This document shows positions 17,383 to 26,501 of a stretch of DNA of 64,000 nt, piece after piece. The notes beneath the pieces were generated by a model that was not told the DNA's origin, made no database searches, and worked only from the letters and a program-made list of their open reading frames with translations. This stretch comes from Geobacter sp. (lineage in GTDB: Bacteria > Desulfobacterota > Desulfuromonadia > Geobacterales > Pseudopelobacteraceae): NCBI GenBank assembly GCA_003574895.1, contig PJFB01000001.1, positions 310,001-374,000 on the forward strand, given 5' to 3'. Both the position numbers and the translations under genes were made by a program. How positions within the stretch are numbered: the first letter of the stretch is position 1; each line of letters opens with the position of its first letter.

Positions 17383-17619
17383 TCAATCGCCCAGCATCCT
17401 TGCGAAAAAATCCTCCGCCATATCCGCAGAAGCCATTTTTTCACCATTGCCTTCGCTATTCACCTCTACCAACAAATGTTCCGGAATTTCCGCAAGGAAA
17501 CGGCTGGGATTGCGCTCCTCGACAGCACCGTATTTACGGCGTGTCAGGCAACGGGATAATGTCAGGTGCTGCCGCGCCCTGGTGATGCCGACATAGCAGA
17601 GGCGCCGTTCTTCTGCCAC
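17383..17619 (-). repeat. Direct repeat copy B: 3' end of the intact helicase gene
   Basis: This segment matches 10098-10334 with 97 percent identity in the same orientation. It forms the right border of the accessory island; the matching left border lies 7 kb away beyond glnA. Outside the repeat the flanks share only a short stretch before the stop codon (TTCCG-x-AAT). Confidence 0.93.
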
Positions 17620-19389
17620 AGTCGGATCTTCTTCAATGGATCTCTTGTGCGGCAGAAGATCCTCTTCCATGCCAGCCAGGTAAACATGGCTGAACTCCAG
17701 GCCCTTGCTGGAATGAAGCGACATGAGCGTGACCGCGTTGTGGCCATGATCCTTACCGTTCTCCTCGGTTTTGTCTTCATCCATCAATGCAATCCGCTCC
17801 AGAAAGGCCGACAGGGTTCCTCGCGGATTATGCTCTTCATAGATAGCCAGGGAATTGACGACCTGCTCGATGTTCTCGATACGTTTGCGGGCCTGGGCAG
17901 CATCGTTGAGTGTGCGGTAGAGTTCGTCTTCGATGCGCAAGCGGTTGAAGAGCGCATTGACCTGCTCACCCATGCGGTTTCTGCCGAAGCCGTCTATTAC
18001 CCCTTTCATCATGCCGTGGAAGGCAAGTACGGCCTTTCTGGAGGATTCGGAGATGTCATGGATCTCACCGACCCGATGCAATGCTTCGAACAGCGGGCAA
18101 TCATGCTCCATGGACCATTGGTTCAGGCGCATCAGGGTGTTGTCGCCGATCCCTCGCCTTGGGAAGTTGATGATCCGTAATAGTGATGCTTCGTCGCCGG
18201 GGTTGTCGATAACCCGCAGATAGGCAATGGCATCCTTGACCTCTTTGCGTTCGTAAAACTGCATGCCTCCTACTACGACATATGGAATGCGTTCCAAGCG
18301 CAATTTTTCCTCAAAGGCCCGGCTTTGGGCATTGGATCGATAGAGGATCGCAAAGTCGGACCAGTAGAGGTTGTTGCTGAACTGCTCCATCATCATGCTT
18401 TCAACCACTTTAGAGGCTTCGTCCTCTTCGCTGGCAGCCACGATCAGATCGATTTCCCGCCCCTGGCCTGCCGCTGTCCAGAGCGCCTTTTCGCTACGCA
18501 CCGGGTTGTTTTTGATCACGCTGTTGGCCGCATCAAGAATCGAGCTGGTGGAACGGTAGTTCTGCTCCAGCTTGATCAAGCGGCAACCGGGGTAATCATG
18601 GCTGAAATTGAGGATGTTCTGCACTTCGGCGCCGCGCCAGCCATAGATCGACTGGTCATCATCACCGACAACGCAGAGATTGCCGTGTTTTCTGGCCAGT
18701 AGCGAGATCAAAAGGTACTGGGAGGCATTGGTGTCCTGGTATTCATCCACCATGATAAAGCGGAAACGCTCCTGCCAGTGAGCCAGAATTGCAGCGTTGG
18801 TTTGCAGCAGCTTGACCGACAACATGATGATGTCGTCAAAATCGATGGCGTTAAAGCCCTTGAGAAGTTTCTGGTATCTGGGATATGCAGCGGCAGTTGC
18901 CAGGTCCAGTCGGTCGTTGCTTTGCGGCTTGAATTCGTCAGGGCCGATCAGCTTGTTCTTGGCAGCGGAGATTCGCCATAAAATCGCATCCGGATCACTC
19001 TGCTTGGGGTCCAGCCCCAGTTCGCGCATGGCCTGGCGCAGCACTCCGGCCTGGTCGGAAGAGGAGTAGATGGAAAAGTTGGGCTTGAATCCCAAGGCGC
19101 GGATATCACGCCGCAGGATACGTACACCCAGGGAGTGAAAGGTTGAAATTACGATGCCGTCAGCCATGCTTCCTGCCATGGAGATGACTCGTTCCTTCAT
19201 CTCGCGGGCGGCCTTGTTGGTGAAGGTTACGGCCAGGATGTTTGCGGCGGGGATGCGCTGATCTCGAAGCAGGCGCACTATGCGGGATGTGATGACTTGG
19301 GTCTTGCCCGATCCGGCGCCGGCCAGGATCAGCAAGGCGCCTTCGGTATGGTTTACCGCCTGTTGCTGTGGGGGGTTGAGCTTTTTCAT
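17383..19389 (-). CDS. ATP-dependent DNA helicase, UvrD/Rep/PcrA family
   Basis: A superfamily 1A 3'-5' helicase acting in repair and fork restart. From the chosen start MKKLNPPQQQAV (668 residues), it has the Q motif at the N-terminus, Walker A GAGSGKT, motif Ia TFTNKAA, Walker B VDEYQDTN, motif III DDDQSIYGWRGA, motif IV LEQNYRST, motif V MSLHSSKGLEF and motif [10 protein letters not shown]. The frame opens 32 codons earlier at 19485, but that extension is unlike any helicase start. The gene faces away from ppk. Its 3' end is duplicated at 10098-10334 across the island. Confidence 0.93.
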   Translation of the reverse strand: MKKLNPPQQQAVNHTEGALLILAGAGSGKTQVITSRIVRLLRDQRIPAANILAVTFTNKAAREMKERVISMAGSMADGIVISTFHSLGVRILRRDIRALGFKPNFSIYSSSDQAGVLRQAMRELGLDPKQSDPDAILWRISAAKNKLIGPDEFKPQSNDRLDLATAAAYPRYQKLLKGFNAIDFDDIIMLSVKLLQTNAAILAHWQERFRFIMVDEYQDTNASQYLLISLLARKHGNLCVVGDDDQSIYGWRGAEVQNILNFSHDYPGCRLIKLEQNYRSTSSILDAANSVIKNNPVRSEKALWTAAGQGREIDLIVAASEEDEASKVVESMMMEQFSNNLYWSDFAILYRSNAQSRAFEEKLRLERIPYVVVGGMQFYERKEVKDAIAYLRVIDNPGDEASLLRIINFPRRGIGDNTLMRLNQWSMEHDCPLFEALHRVGEIHDISESSRKAVLAFHGMMKGVIDGFGRNRMGEQVNALFNRLRIEDELYRTLNDAAQARKRIENIEQVVNSLAIYEEHNPRGTLSAFLERIALMDEDKTEENGKDHGHNAVTLMSLHSSKGLEFSHVYLAGMEEDLLPHKRSIEEDPTVAEERRLCYVGITRARQHLTLSRCLTRRKYGAVEERNPSRFLAEIPEHLLVEVNSEGNGEKMASADMAEDFFARMLGD

Positions 19390-19503
19390 GGCTATAGATG
19401 TAGCACATATGGATGCACTGGTGCAAAGCTGTTTACATGTCCTTGCAGTAATATGAAAACAGTGTAATATTGCAGGATAAATCATTTCATTAATCGTGGG
19501 GGC

Positions 19504-21873
19504 ATGGTGATAGGACCGGAAACCAGCAATCGTGAGGAAGAACTATTGGGTGGAATCGGTACCGAGGAGAACCCGGATACAATTGACATATCCGTTAAAC
19601 CTAAGGTCGCCAAAGAAAAGGTAGCCAAGCCGAAGAGTAAAAAAGTAAAGGGGGTGAAGGCTCCGGATCCCAAGCTGAAGAATGTAAAGCCCAAGAGTGC
19701 CAAGCCAAAGAGTGAAAAAACGGGTACGGGCGGTACGCCAACAGATGCAATTCGATCGTCGGAAGCCCAATTCGACCTCAGCGACAGCCAGTGGTACCTA
19801 AACCGGGAATTGACCTGGCTGGAGTTCAACCGCCGCGTGCTGCATGAAGCGGAAGACGAGCGCACACCTCTTTTGGAGCGTCTCAAGTTTATCGCCATTG
19901 TCAGCGCCAACATGGACGAGTTCTTCATGAAGCGGATCGGCGGCTTAAAACAGCAGATCGGTGCCGGCATGCGTGAGCTGACACTGGATGGCCGCTCTCC
20001 GCAACAGCAGGTCAGGGAGTGTCTGGCAATTGTTGGGGAACTACATGCCCGCAAGCGGGGAATATTTTTCGACGTCAGAACCCTGCTGGAGCAAAAAGGC
20101 ATAGCCATCTGCAATTTCAGCGAACTGGCTGCGAAGGAAAAGAAGCTCCTGCGCGAATATTATTTTATCAATATCTTCCCGCTCCTGACGCCTCAATCCA
20201 TTGATCCCGCCCATCCCTTTCCCTTTGTCTCGAACCTTTCCCTCAATTTGCTGGTCACTTTGCGCTATCCAAAAGCTCGCGATGTTTCGCTTTGCCGCGT
20301 AAAGGTGCCGGTTGGGCTGGGTACGCCGCGCTTTCTGAGAGTAGGGAAGGGGGACCGTTTCGTCAGGGTAGAAGACGTGATGATGAACAATCTGGACATG
20401 CTGTTTCCTGGAATGGAAATCGTTTCATGCGAGATTTTCCGTGTTACGCGCAATGCCAACACAGAACAGGACGAGGAAGAGGCGGACGATCTGATGGCCA
20501 TGATCGAGTCCGAGCTGAAGGAACGGAAATTTGCACCTATCGTGCGCTTGGAAATCGGGATGGGTATGAATCCGCTCCATCGAGGCAGACTGGCGTCAGA
20601 ACTGGAATTGGACGAAGAGTATGACGTCTTCGAGGCACCTGGAATGCTGGCCATGCGCGACCTCTTTGAGCTGGTGGCCATGGATTATCCCCGACTCCAC
20701 GATCCTCCCCATCACCCCATAGAACATGCCAAATTGCAGACACCGCGCAACATTTTTCACATCATCCGCGATGCAGGCTCCATTCTGTTGCAACATCCCT
20801 ATGAATCTTTTTCCACCTCGGTGGAACGTTTTCTGCGCGAGGCGGCTACAGATCCCAAGGTCCGTGGAATCAAGATGACGCTCTACCGCACCGGCACAAA
20901 GAGCAGGATAATCGACGCTCTTATCCTGGCTGCCCAGAATGGGAAGCAGGTGGCCGTTGTTGTGGAACTCAAGGCCCGCTTCGATGAAGCCGCCAATATA
21001 CAGCTGGCTGAACGGATGGAGCAGGCCGGGATTCATGTGACCTACGGCGTGGTCGGTCTCAAGACGCATTGCAAAGTCATCCTGGTTGTGCGGCAGGATT
21101 ATAACGGGTTGCGGCGCTACGTTCATATCGGCACCGGAAACTATCATACCGACACAGCCCGCATCTATAGTGACGTCGGGATGCTGACCTGCGACGATTT
21201 TATCGGTCAGGACGTGACCGAGCTGTTCAACTATCTGACCACCGGTTTTACGGCCAAACGCAATTACCTGAAAATCGCGCCGGCGCCGCGCTTTCTGAAA
21301 AAGGCGCTGTTAAGCAGGATAGACAGGGAAATAACCCTGCAGGCAGGCCAGGGTGGGGGCAGCATCCAATTCAAGATGAACGCTCTGGAAGATGGCGACA
21401 TTGTCAAGGCCTTATATCGCGCCTCCATGGCAGGAGTCCGGGTCGATTTGTACGTGCGTGACACCTGCCGATTGCGCCCCGGAATACCAGGTCTGTCGGA
21501 GAATATTCGCGTCACCAGCATTGTGGGGCGTTTTTTGGAGCATTCCCGCCTGTATTACTTCCGCAACGGCGGCAATGAGGAGTATTTCATTGCATCGGCT
21601 GACGCCATGAAACGAAATCTGGAGGCACGTGTCGAGATACTCTGTCCGGTTGAGCCACCCGAACTTACCAGGGAACTCAGGAAAATATTCGACATTCATG
21701 CAGCCGACATGCGCTCGGCCTGGGACATGCAGCCGGATGGTTCATATGTGCAAAGGATACCGACCAGCGATGGCAATTGTGACGGCAGTCATCAGATGTT
21801 GATCGGTCTGGCAGAAAAACGGCTGAAGGAAACCCTAAGGCAAAAGAAAAAGAAATCAAAGGCAACACATTGA
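19504..21873 (+). CDS. ppk: Polyphosphate kinase 1 with lysine-rich N-terminal extension
   Basis: PPK1 reversibly adds the terminal phosphate of ATP to polyphosphate at the inner membrane or cytoplasm. The 789-residue protein has the N-domain start YLNRELTWLEFNRRVL at residue about 97, SANMDEFFMKR, the basic tunnel region PKVRGIKMTLYRTG, the catalytic His in GLKTHCKVI, HIGTGNYH and the second active-site His in RFLEHSRLYYF. Residues about 28-78 are an unusual Lys/Pro/Ala/Val-rich low-complexity tail (VAKEKVAKPKSKK and repeats) not found in the core family. The start is the ATG after GTGGGGG; a later start would remove the tail but none has a better RBS. Confidence 0.93.
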   Translation: MVIGPETSNREEELLGGIGTEENPDTIDISVKPKVAKEKVAKPKSKKVKGVKAPDPKLKNVKPKSAKPKSEKTGTGGTPTDAIRSSEAQFDLSDSQWYLNRELTWLEFNRRVLHEAEDERTPLLERLKFIAIVSANMDEFFMKRIGGLKQQIGAGMRELTLDGRSPQQQVRECLAIVGELHARKRGIFFDVRTLLEQKGIAICNFSELAAKEKKLLREYYFINIFPLLTPQSIDPAHPFPFVSNLSLNLLVTLRYPKARDVSLCRVKVPVGLGTPRFLRVGKGDRFVRVEDVMMNNLDMLFPGMEIVSCEIFRVTRNANTEQDEEEADDLMAMIESELKERKFAPIVRLEIGMGMNPLHRGRLASELELDEEYDVFEAPGMLAMRDLFELVAMDYPRLHDPPHHPIEHAKLQTPRNIFHIIRDAGSILLQHPYESFSTSVERFLREAATDPKVRGIKMTLYRTGTKSRIIDALILAAQNGKQVAVVVELKARFDEAANIQLAERMEQAGIHVTYGVVGLKTHCKVILVVRQDYNGLRRYVHIGTGNYHTDTARIYSDVGMLTCDDFIGQDVTELFNYLTTGFTAKRNYLKIAPAPRFLKKALLSRIDREITLQAGQGGGSIQFKMNALEDGDIVKALYRASMAGVRVDLYVRDTCRLRPGIPGLSENIRVTSIVGRFLEHSRLYYFRNGGNEEYFIASADAMKRNLEARVEILCPVEPPELTRELRKIFDIHAADMRSAWDMQPDGSYVQRIPTSDGNCDGSHQMLIGLAEKRLKETLRQKKKKSKATH

Positions 21874-22381
21874 TATATGTAACGAATTGATTGCTGGTTT
21901 AAGTACAGATGAGCCGGGGTGCTGGGCAACGTTTATTTATGTAATGCCGTTCTCCTTCACCCGGCCTTTTTGTCATCTTCTCCTTTGGGCCCACTGAGTC
22001 CTAAGGGGGGAGGGACGGCCGCCTGTAGGTCGATTGAGTTTAAAATGCTGTTTATCGCGCTTGAAAAATGTAGCAGCGAGATTATGGCTGGACAAAGGTA
22101 AGTCTTCGGCCGCCCGGCCCGCTTCAATCACACATCACCTCTCCCACACCCTTGTTTAATCGTATCGTTGCCCGTCTGGGGCGCAAAAACCAAACAGCTG
22201 AAAATTACTCCATTGTAGATCGCGGACCCCTGATTAATGTAAAACAATGTTTCAATATAATTGCATGTTCGATTGCAATCATCCGATCAGCTGTTAAAAT
22301 ATTTCCAAAAGCATTGTTCCAGGCAGTACCAAAGATAGGGCTGACATGGGTCGGTTTACTCCAACAAATAGGAGGTCCCAG
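21874..22381 (+). other. 508-base gap before the hydrogenase operon
   Basis: No gene is convincing here. The left part is GC-rich with a polypurine run (CCTAAGGGGGGAGGG near 22000). The right part is AT-rich and carries the hya promoter candidate at 22273-22300. The small frame at 21919-22101 has no RBS and no recognisable product. Confidence 0.6.
22273..22300 (+). promoter_or_regulatory. Candidate sigma-70 promoter of the hya operon
   Basis: TTGCAA at 22273-22278 and TAAAAT at 22295-22300 are 16 bases apart, about 80 bases before the hydrogenase start. The -35 overlaps a 10-base palindrome GATTGCAATC. Alternatives were not excluded; no -24/-12 motif was seen. Confidence 0.4.
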
Positions 22382-23521
22382 ATGGACAAGGAACAGTTTG
22401 ACGGGGCAGATGATCTTGTGGGGCGGAGTTCTGAAAAGCGTGAGTATTCAATCGGAGAAATTCTCAGGGAGCGGGGGGTGTCCAGGCGCGATTTTCTCAA
22501 ATTCTGTTCTGCCATGACAGCGGCATTGGCGCTGCCTGCCGCATTTTCTCCCAAGCTTGCCCAGGCACTGGACGAGGTCAAAAGAGTACCTGTAGTCTGG
22601 CTTGAATTCCAGGATTGCGCCGGCAACACCGAGGCGCTGCTCAGGGCGGCCAATCCGACCGTTGCCGAGCTCGTTCTGGATATCCTTTCCGTTGATTACC
22701 ATGAAACCATCATGGCTGCTGCCGGACATCAGGCCGAAGCGGCCCTGGAGAAGACCTTCAACGATTATCGCGGCAAATATATCTGCGTGGTCGAAGGTTC
22801 CATACCCATGAAAGATGGTGGCGTTTATGGCTGTGTCGGCGGTAGATCCTATCTGGACAGGGCTCGTCAGATTTGCGGTAGCGCTGCCGCTACCATCGCA
22901 GTCGGCACCTGTGCCGCTTACGGCGGGATTCCGGCGGCGGTTCCCAACCCGACCGGCGCGGTGGGCGTCATGGAGGCGGTCCCCGGGGTCACGGTCATCA
23001 ATCTGCCTGGCTGTCCGGTCAACGCCGATAACCTGACCGCAACCATTGTCCACTATCTGGTGTTCGGCAAGATCCCGGACCTGGACAGCCATGGCCGGCC
23101 ATTATTCGCCTATGGCAAACGCATCCACGACAATTGCGAGCGCCGGCCGCACTTCGATGCGGGCCAGTATGTGGAAAAGTGGGGCGACGAAGGGCACCGT
23201 AAAGGTTACTGCCTTTACAAGATGGGATGCAAGGGACCGGCCACCTTCCACAACTGTCCCAGCCAGCGCTACAATGAAAAGACCAGCTGGCCGGTTGGGG
23301 CCGGACACGGTTGCGCTGGCTGCTCTGAGCCTAATTTCTGGGATACCATGTCGCCCATGTATAAACGCCTGCCCAATGTGCCCGGTTTCGGCATCGAACA
23401 TACCGCCGACCAGATCGGCGTGGGGCTGGCCGTCGGCACTGCCGCCGCATTTGCCGTGCATGGCGCCTTGAAGGCTTTGAGCAAGGACAAGGAACCTGGC
23501 GAAGAAACGAAGGAGGGATAA
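22382..23521 (+). CDS. hyaS: [NiFe] hydrogenase small subunit, Hya type, Tat-exported
   Basis: The electron-transfer subunit of a periplasmic uptake hydrogenase (379 residues). The chosen ATG has AGGAGGT 6 bases upstream; a frame ATG 12 codons earlier lacks one. A Tat signal SRRDFLKF is at residues 34-41. The medial and distal FeS ligands are present (CERRPHFDAG, GYCLYKMGCKGP, NCPSQRYN, GHGCAGCSEPNFWD). The proximal-cluster motif is unusual: DCAGNTEALLR with Cys79 but Asn82 where most group 1 enzymes have a second Cys. The C-terminal helix likely anchors it in the membrane. First gene of small-large-cytochrome b-protease, as in Geobacter Hya. Confidence 0.94.
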   Translation: MDKEQFDGADDLVGRSSEKREYSIGEILRERGVSRRDFLKFCSAMTAALALPAAFSPKLAQALDEVKRVPVVWLEFQDCAGNTEALLRAANPTVAELVLDILSVDYHETIMAAAGHQAEAALEKTFNDYRGKYICVVEGSIPMKDGGVYGCVGGRSYLDRARQICGSAAATIAVGTCAAYGGIPAAVPNPTGAVGVMEAVPGVTVINLPGCPVNADNLTATIVHYLVFGKIPDLDSHGRPLFAYGKRIHDNCERRPHFDAGQYVEKWGDEGHRKGYCLYKMGCKGPATFHNCPSQRYNEKTSWPVGAGHGCAGCSEPNFWDTMSPMYKRLPNVPGFGIEHTADQIGVGLAVGTAAAFAVHGALKALSKDKEPGEETKEG

Positions 23522-23524
23522 GTC

Positions 23525-25222
23525 ATGGCCAAGATAGTCGTTGACCCGATCTGCAGAATTGAAGGGCATCTCAGGATCGAGGCCGAGGTGAATAACGGCC
23601 GGATTACCGATGCCTGGAGTTCCAGTACCATGTTCCGTGGCATAGAGAAGATTCTGAAAGGGCGCGATCCTCGCGACGCCTGGTTCTGGACCCAGCGTTT
23701 CTGCGGGGTATGCACCACCGTGCACTCGATTGCCTCCATCCGAGCCGTGGAGGACGCGTTAAAGATCAAGATTCCACCCAATGCCCAATTGATCAGGAAC
23801 ATCATCATTGGCATCCAGAATGTTCAGGATCATGTCATCCACTTCTATCACCTGCATGCCCTGGACTGGGTCGATATCACCTCGGGACTAAAGGCCGACC
23901 CGGCCAAGACAGCCGCCCTGGCCGCATCCATATCCGACTGGCCCAATAACTCGGCCACCTACTTCAAAGAGGTTCAGGACAAAATCAAGGCCTTCGTGGC
24001 CTCGGGCCGTCTCGGCCCATTTGCCAACGCCTATTGGGGTCATCCGGCCTACAAACTGCCGCCGGAGGCCAACCTGATGGCCACCGCCCATTACCTGGAG
24101 GCCTTGGAATGGCAGAAGGATGTCATCAAGATCCACGCCATCCTGGGGAGCAAGAATCCCCATCCCCAGACCTTTCTGGTTGGGGGCATGGCGATCCCAA
24201 TCGATCCTGATTCGCAAAACGCACTTAACGCGGACAAATTGATCGAGATCAAGCGCCTGCTGAAAAAGGCCCATGATTTCGTTGAAAAGGTCTATATCCC
24301 CGATCTGCTGGCAGTGGCTTCATTCTACAAGGATTGGGCCGCCATTGGCGGCGGAGTCGGTAATTTCATGAGTTACGGAGAGTTTCCCGACGCCAACGGC
24401 AACCAGTGGCTCCCGTCCGGCGTAATCTACAACAAGGATCTATCCAAGGTGTTGCCCGTTGATCAGCAGAAGGTGGCTGAGTATGTAGATCATTCCTGGT
24501 ACGACTATGCCGAGGGTAAGGGCAAGGGGCTTCATCCCTGGAATGGGGAGTCGGAACCTGCTTATAGCGGTCCCAAACCTCCTTATGAGTTCCTGGACAC
24601 AGAAGCCAGGTATTCCTGGGTCAAGGCGCCCCGTTTCGACGAGCATCCTATGGAGGTCGGACCATTGGCCCGCATGCTGGTTGCCTATGCTTCGGGCCAT
24701 AAAGAGGCAAAGGCGGCCGTAGATATGGTGCTCGGCAAGCTCGGAGTCGGACCGTCTGCGCTTTTCTCGACCCTGGGCAGGACTGCCGCCCGTGGCATCG
24801 ACTGCCTGCTGATCGCCAGGCAAACTCCTGTCTGGCTGGATGAACTGATCGCGAACATCTCCAGTGGCGATCTGCGCATCCACGCAAACGAGATGTGGGA
24901 CCCAAGCAACTGGCCGGTAGAGGCCAAGGGGTTCGGTCTGCATGAAGCGCCCCGGGGCTCGCTGGGGCACTGGATCAGGATCAAGGATCAGAGGATCTAC
25001 AACTATCAGGCTGTTGTCCCATCCACCTGGAATGCGTCACCGCGTGATGCCGCCGGACAGCGCGGCCCCTATGAAGCGGCCCTGGTGGGGACTCCGGTAG
25101 CTGACCCCAACATGCCGCTTGAGATCCTGCGCACTGTCCACTCCTTTGATCCATGCCTGGCTTGTGCCGTGCACCTGTTGGATGTTACGGGCAATCAGCT
25201 GTTTCAGGTCAAGGTGTCCTGA
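23525..25222 (+). CDS. hyaL: [NiFe] hydrogenase large subunit
   Basis: The 565-residue catalytic subunit holds the NiFe(CN)2CO site. Both Cys pairs are present: L1 as RFCGVCTTVHS near residues 58-68 and L2 as DPCLACAVH near the C-terminus. The protein ends 15 residues after that His (LLDVTGNQLFQVKVS), the tail a HyaP/HyaD-type protease removes after nickel insertion. It is carried across the membrane with the Tat-bearing small subunit. The gene begins 4 bases after the small-subunit stop. With NikR encoded at 53 kb, nickel supply is under regulation. Confidence 0.96.
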   Translation: MAKIVVDPICRIEGHLRIEAEVNNGRITDAWSSSTMFRGIEKILKGRDPRDAWFWTQRFCGVCTTVHSIASIRAVEDALKIKIPPNAQLIRNIIIGIQNVQDHVIHFYHLHALDWVDITSGLKADPAKTAALAASISDWPNNSATYFKEVQDKIKAFVASGRLGPFANAYWGHPAYKLPPEANLMATAHYLEALEWQKDVIKIHAILGSKNPHPQTFLVGGMAIPIDPDSQNALNADKLIEIKRLLKKAHDFVEKVYIPDLLAVASFYKDWAAIGGGVGNFMSYGEFPDANGNQWLPSGVIYNKDLSKVLPVDQQKVAEYVDHSWYDYAEGKGKGLHPWNGESEPAYSGPKPPYEFLDTEARYSWVKAPRFDEHPMEVGPLARMLVAYASGHKEAKAAVDMVLGKLGVGPSALFSTLGRTAARGIDCLLIARQTPVWLDELIANISSGDLRIHANEMWDPSNWPVEAKGFGLHEAPRGSLGHWIRIKDQRIYNYQAVVPSTWNASPRDAAGQRGPYEAALVGTPVADPNMPLEILRTVHSFDPCLACAVHLLDVTGNQLFQVKVS

Positions 25223-25237
25223 GAAAGGGGGTCACTT

Positions 25238-25924
25238 ATGCAACAGATCCAAGTGCACGAGCATTGTAAGTTGAAGCGCTATATCTGGGAACTTCCTGTG
25301 CGCTGGTGTCACTGGGTGAACGCCCTGTCGCTGGTCATACTTGCCGCGACCGGCGCATTCATCGCCCATCCCTTTTCAGTTGCGCATTCGGCTTCGGATT
25401 TTGTAATGGGATGGGTCAGGTTTATCCATTTTACCTTTGCCTACATCTTTACCATCAGTGTTGTCTCAAGGATCATCTGGGCCTTTACCGGCAATCGTTA
25501 TGCCGGCTGGCGGGAATTTTTCCCCATGAGAACGGTTAAGGGGCGTGAAAAGCTGCGGGATATGTTCCGCTACTACCTGTTCATGACCCATCAGGTGCCG
25601 GAAACGGTTGGTCACAATCCATTGGCTGCCACGGCCTATTTCGCGGTCTACTGTATCTACCTGGCCATGATCCTGACCGGCTTTGCCATGTACGCCCTGC
25701 ATGCCCCGGGCGGAGCCATGTATCGGGCCATGGGGTTTATGTACGCGATTTTTAGCATACCGATGCTGCACTTGGTACATCACGCATTGCCATGGCTTCT
25801 GCTCGGTTTTGTCATCAACCACATCTACAGCGCCTGGTTGATGGACATCAAGGAGCATGGCGCGGAGATATCTAGCATGTTCAGTGGGTACAAGTTTACA
25901 CTCAAGCGCGAGCATGAAGATTAG
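25238..25924 (+). CDS. hyaB: Ni/Fe-hydrogenase b-type cytochrome subunit
   Basis: A 228-residue integral membrane diheme cytochrome b that passes electrons from the small subunit to the quinone pool. It has four hydrophobic helices (about residues 20-42, 60-80, 125-150 and 180-205) and His residues in the usual places: RWCHWVNALS in the first helix, FIHFTFAY in the second and LHLVHHALPW in the last. It follows the large subunit by 15 bases. The stop codon is also the left edge of an 80-bp repeat. Confidence 0.93.
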   Translation: MQQIQVHEHCKLKRYIWELPVRWCHWVNALSLVILAATGAFIAHPFSVAHSASDFVMGWVRFIHFTFAYIFTISVVSRIIWAFTGNRYAGWREFFPMRTVKGREKLRDMFRYYLFMTHQVPETVGHNPLAATAYFAVYCIYLAMILTGFAMYALHAPGGAMYRAMGFMYAIFSIPMLHLVHHALPWLLLGFVINHIYSAWLMDIKEHGAEISSMFSGYKFTLKREHED

Positions 25925-26002
25925 TAAGTTAAAAGTTATTTTCTGCTCTTTCCGGCAGAAAATAACTTTGTTAACGCACTTATCCTGTTTATCAGGGTTA
26001 GG
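25922..26002 (+). repeat. Intercistronic repeat, copy 1
   Basis: An about 80-base element starting AGTAAGTTA, with a palindromic core AAGTTATTTTCTGC / GCAGAAAATAACTT around a 7-base loop, then GTTAACGCACTTATC and ending ATCAGGGTTAGG. Near copies lie at 26955-27036 (inverted) and 41001-41076. Its left edge begins at the TAG of hyaB; it leads to the RBS of hyaP. Confidence 0.9.
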
Positions 26003-26015
26003 AAGTAGTGAAATC

Positions 26016-26501
26016 ATGTCAGAACCGAATATTCTTGTTCTTGGTGTCGGCAATCTCGTCATGGGTGATGACGGGGCAGGGGTGCGGGTTGTTCAGAGGC
26101 TCCAGAGCGAATACCGGATGCCTGGGCATGTCGAGATCATGGACGGCGGGACGTTGGGGCTGGATATACTGCCCCGTCTGGATGGAGTGGGGCGGCTGCT
26201 CATGGTGGATGCGGTGGAAACCGGACATGGGCCCGGTACCTGTGTGCGGCTGGCCGGAGAGGAGATTCCCCTGGTGTTGGAAAACAGGATTTCACCGCAT
26301 CAGATGGGGATCAGGGATCTTTTGGGTGTTGCCCGGTTGATAGGAAGTCTCCCGCAAGAAATCGTGCTGATCGGGGTGCAGCCGGGCAATATCGAGATGG
26401 GAACGGAACTGACTCCTGATGTTGAAGCAAAAGTTGATGTAATGTTGTCAAATACACTGAAAGAATTACAGATATGGGGTGTGCGACCTGAACCAGTCTA
26501 A
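26016..26501 (+). CDS. hyaP: Hydrogenase maturation protease
   Basis: A 161-residue HyaD/HybD-family endopeptidase that clips the C-terminal tail of the large subunit after Ni insertion. Motifs: VLGVGNLVMGDDGAGV with the nickel-sensing Glu/Asp position filled by Asp, DGGTLGLDIL, VDAVETG and SPHQMG with the conserved His. The start is the ATG after TTAGGAAGTAG; the open frame extends 53 codons upstream through the repeat but this is not plausible. The stop codon overlaps that of the opposite RsbW-like gene. Confidence 0.92.
   Translation: MSEPNILVLGVGNLVMGDDGAGVRVVQRLQSEYRMPGHVEIMDGGTLGLDILPRLDGVGRLLMVDAVETGHGPGTCVRLAGEEIPLVLENRISPHQMGIRDLLGVARLIGSLPQEIVLIGVQPGNIEMGTELTPDVEAKVDVMLSNTLKELQIWGVRPEPV

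Noticed and set aside
10030-17700. Prophage
   Set aside because: No capsid, terminase, portal or repressor genes; the content fits an integron and a transposase element.
21919-22101. Small frame before hya
   Set aside because: No RBS, odd composition and no family match.
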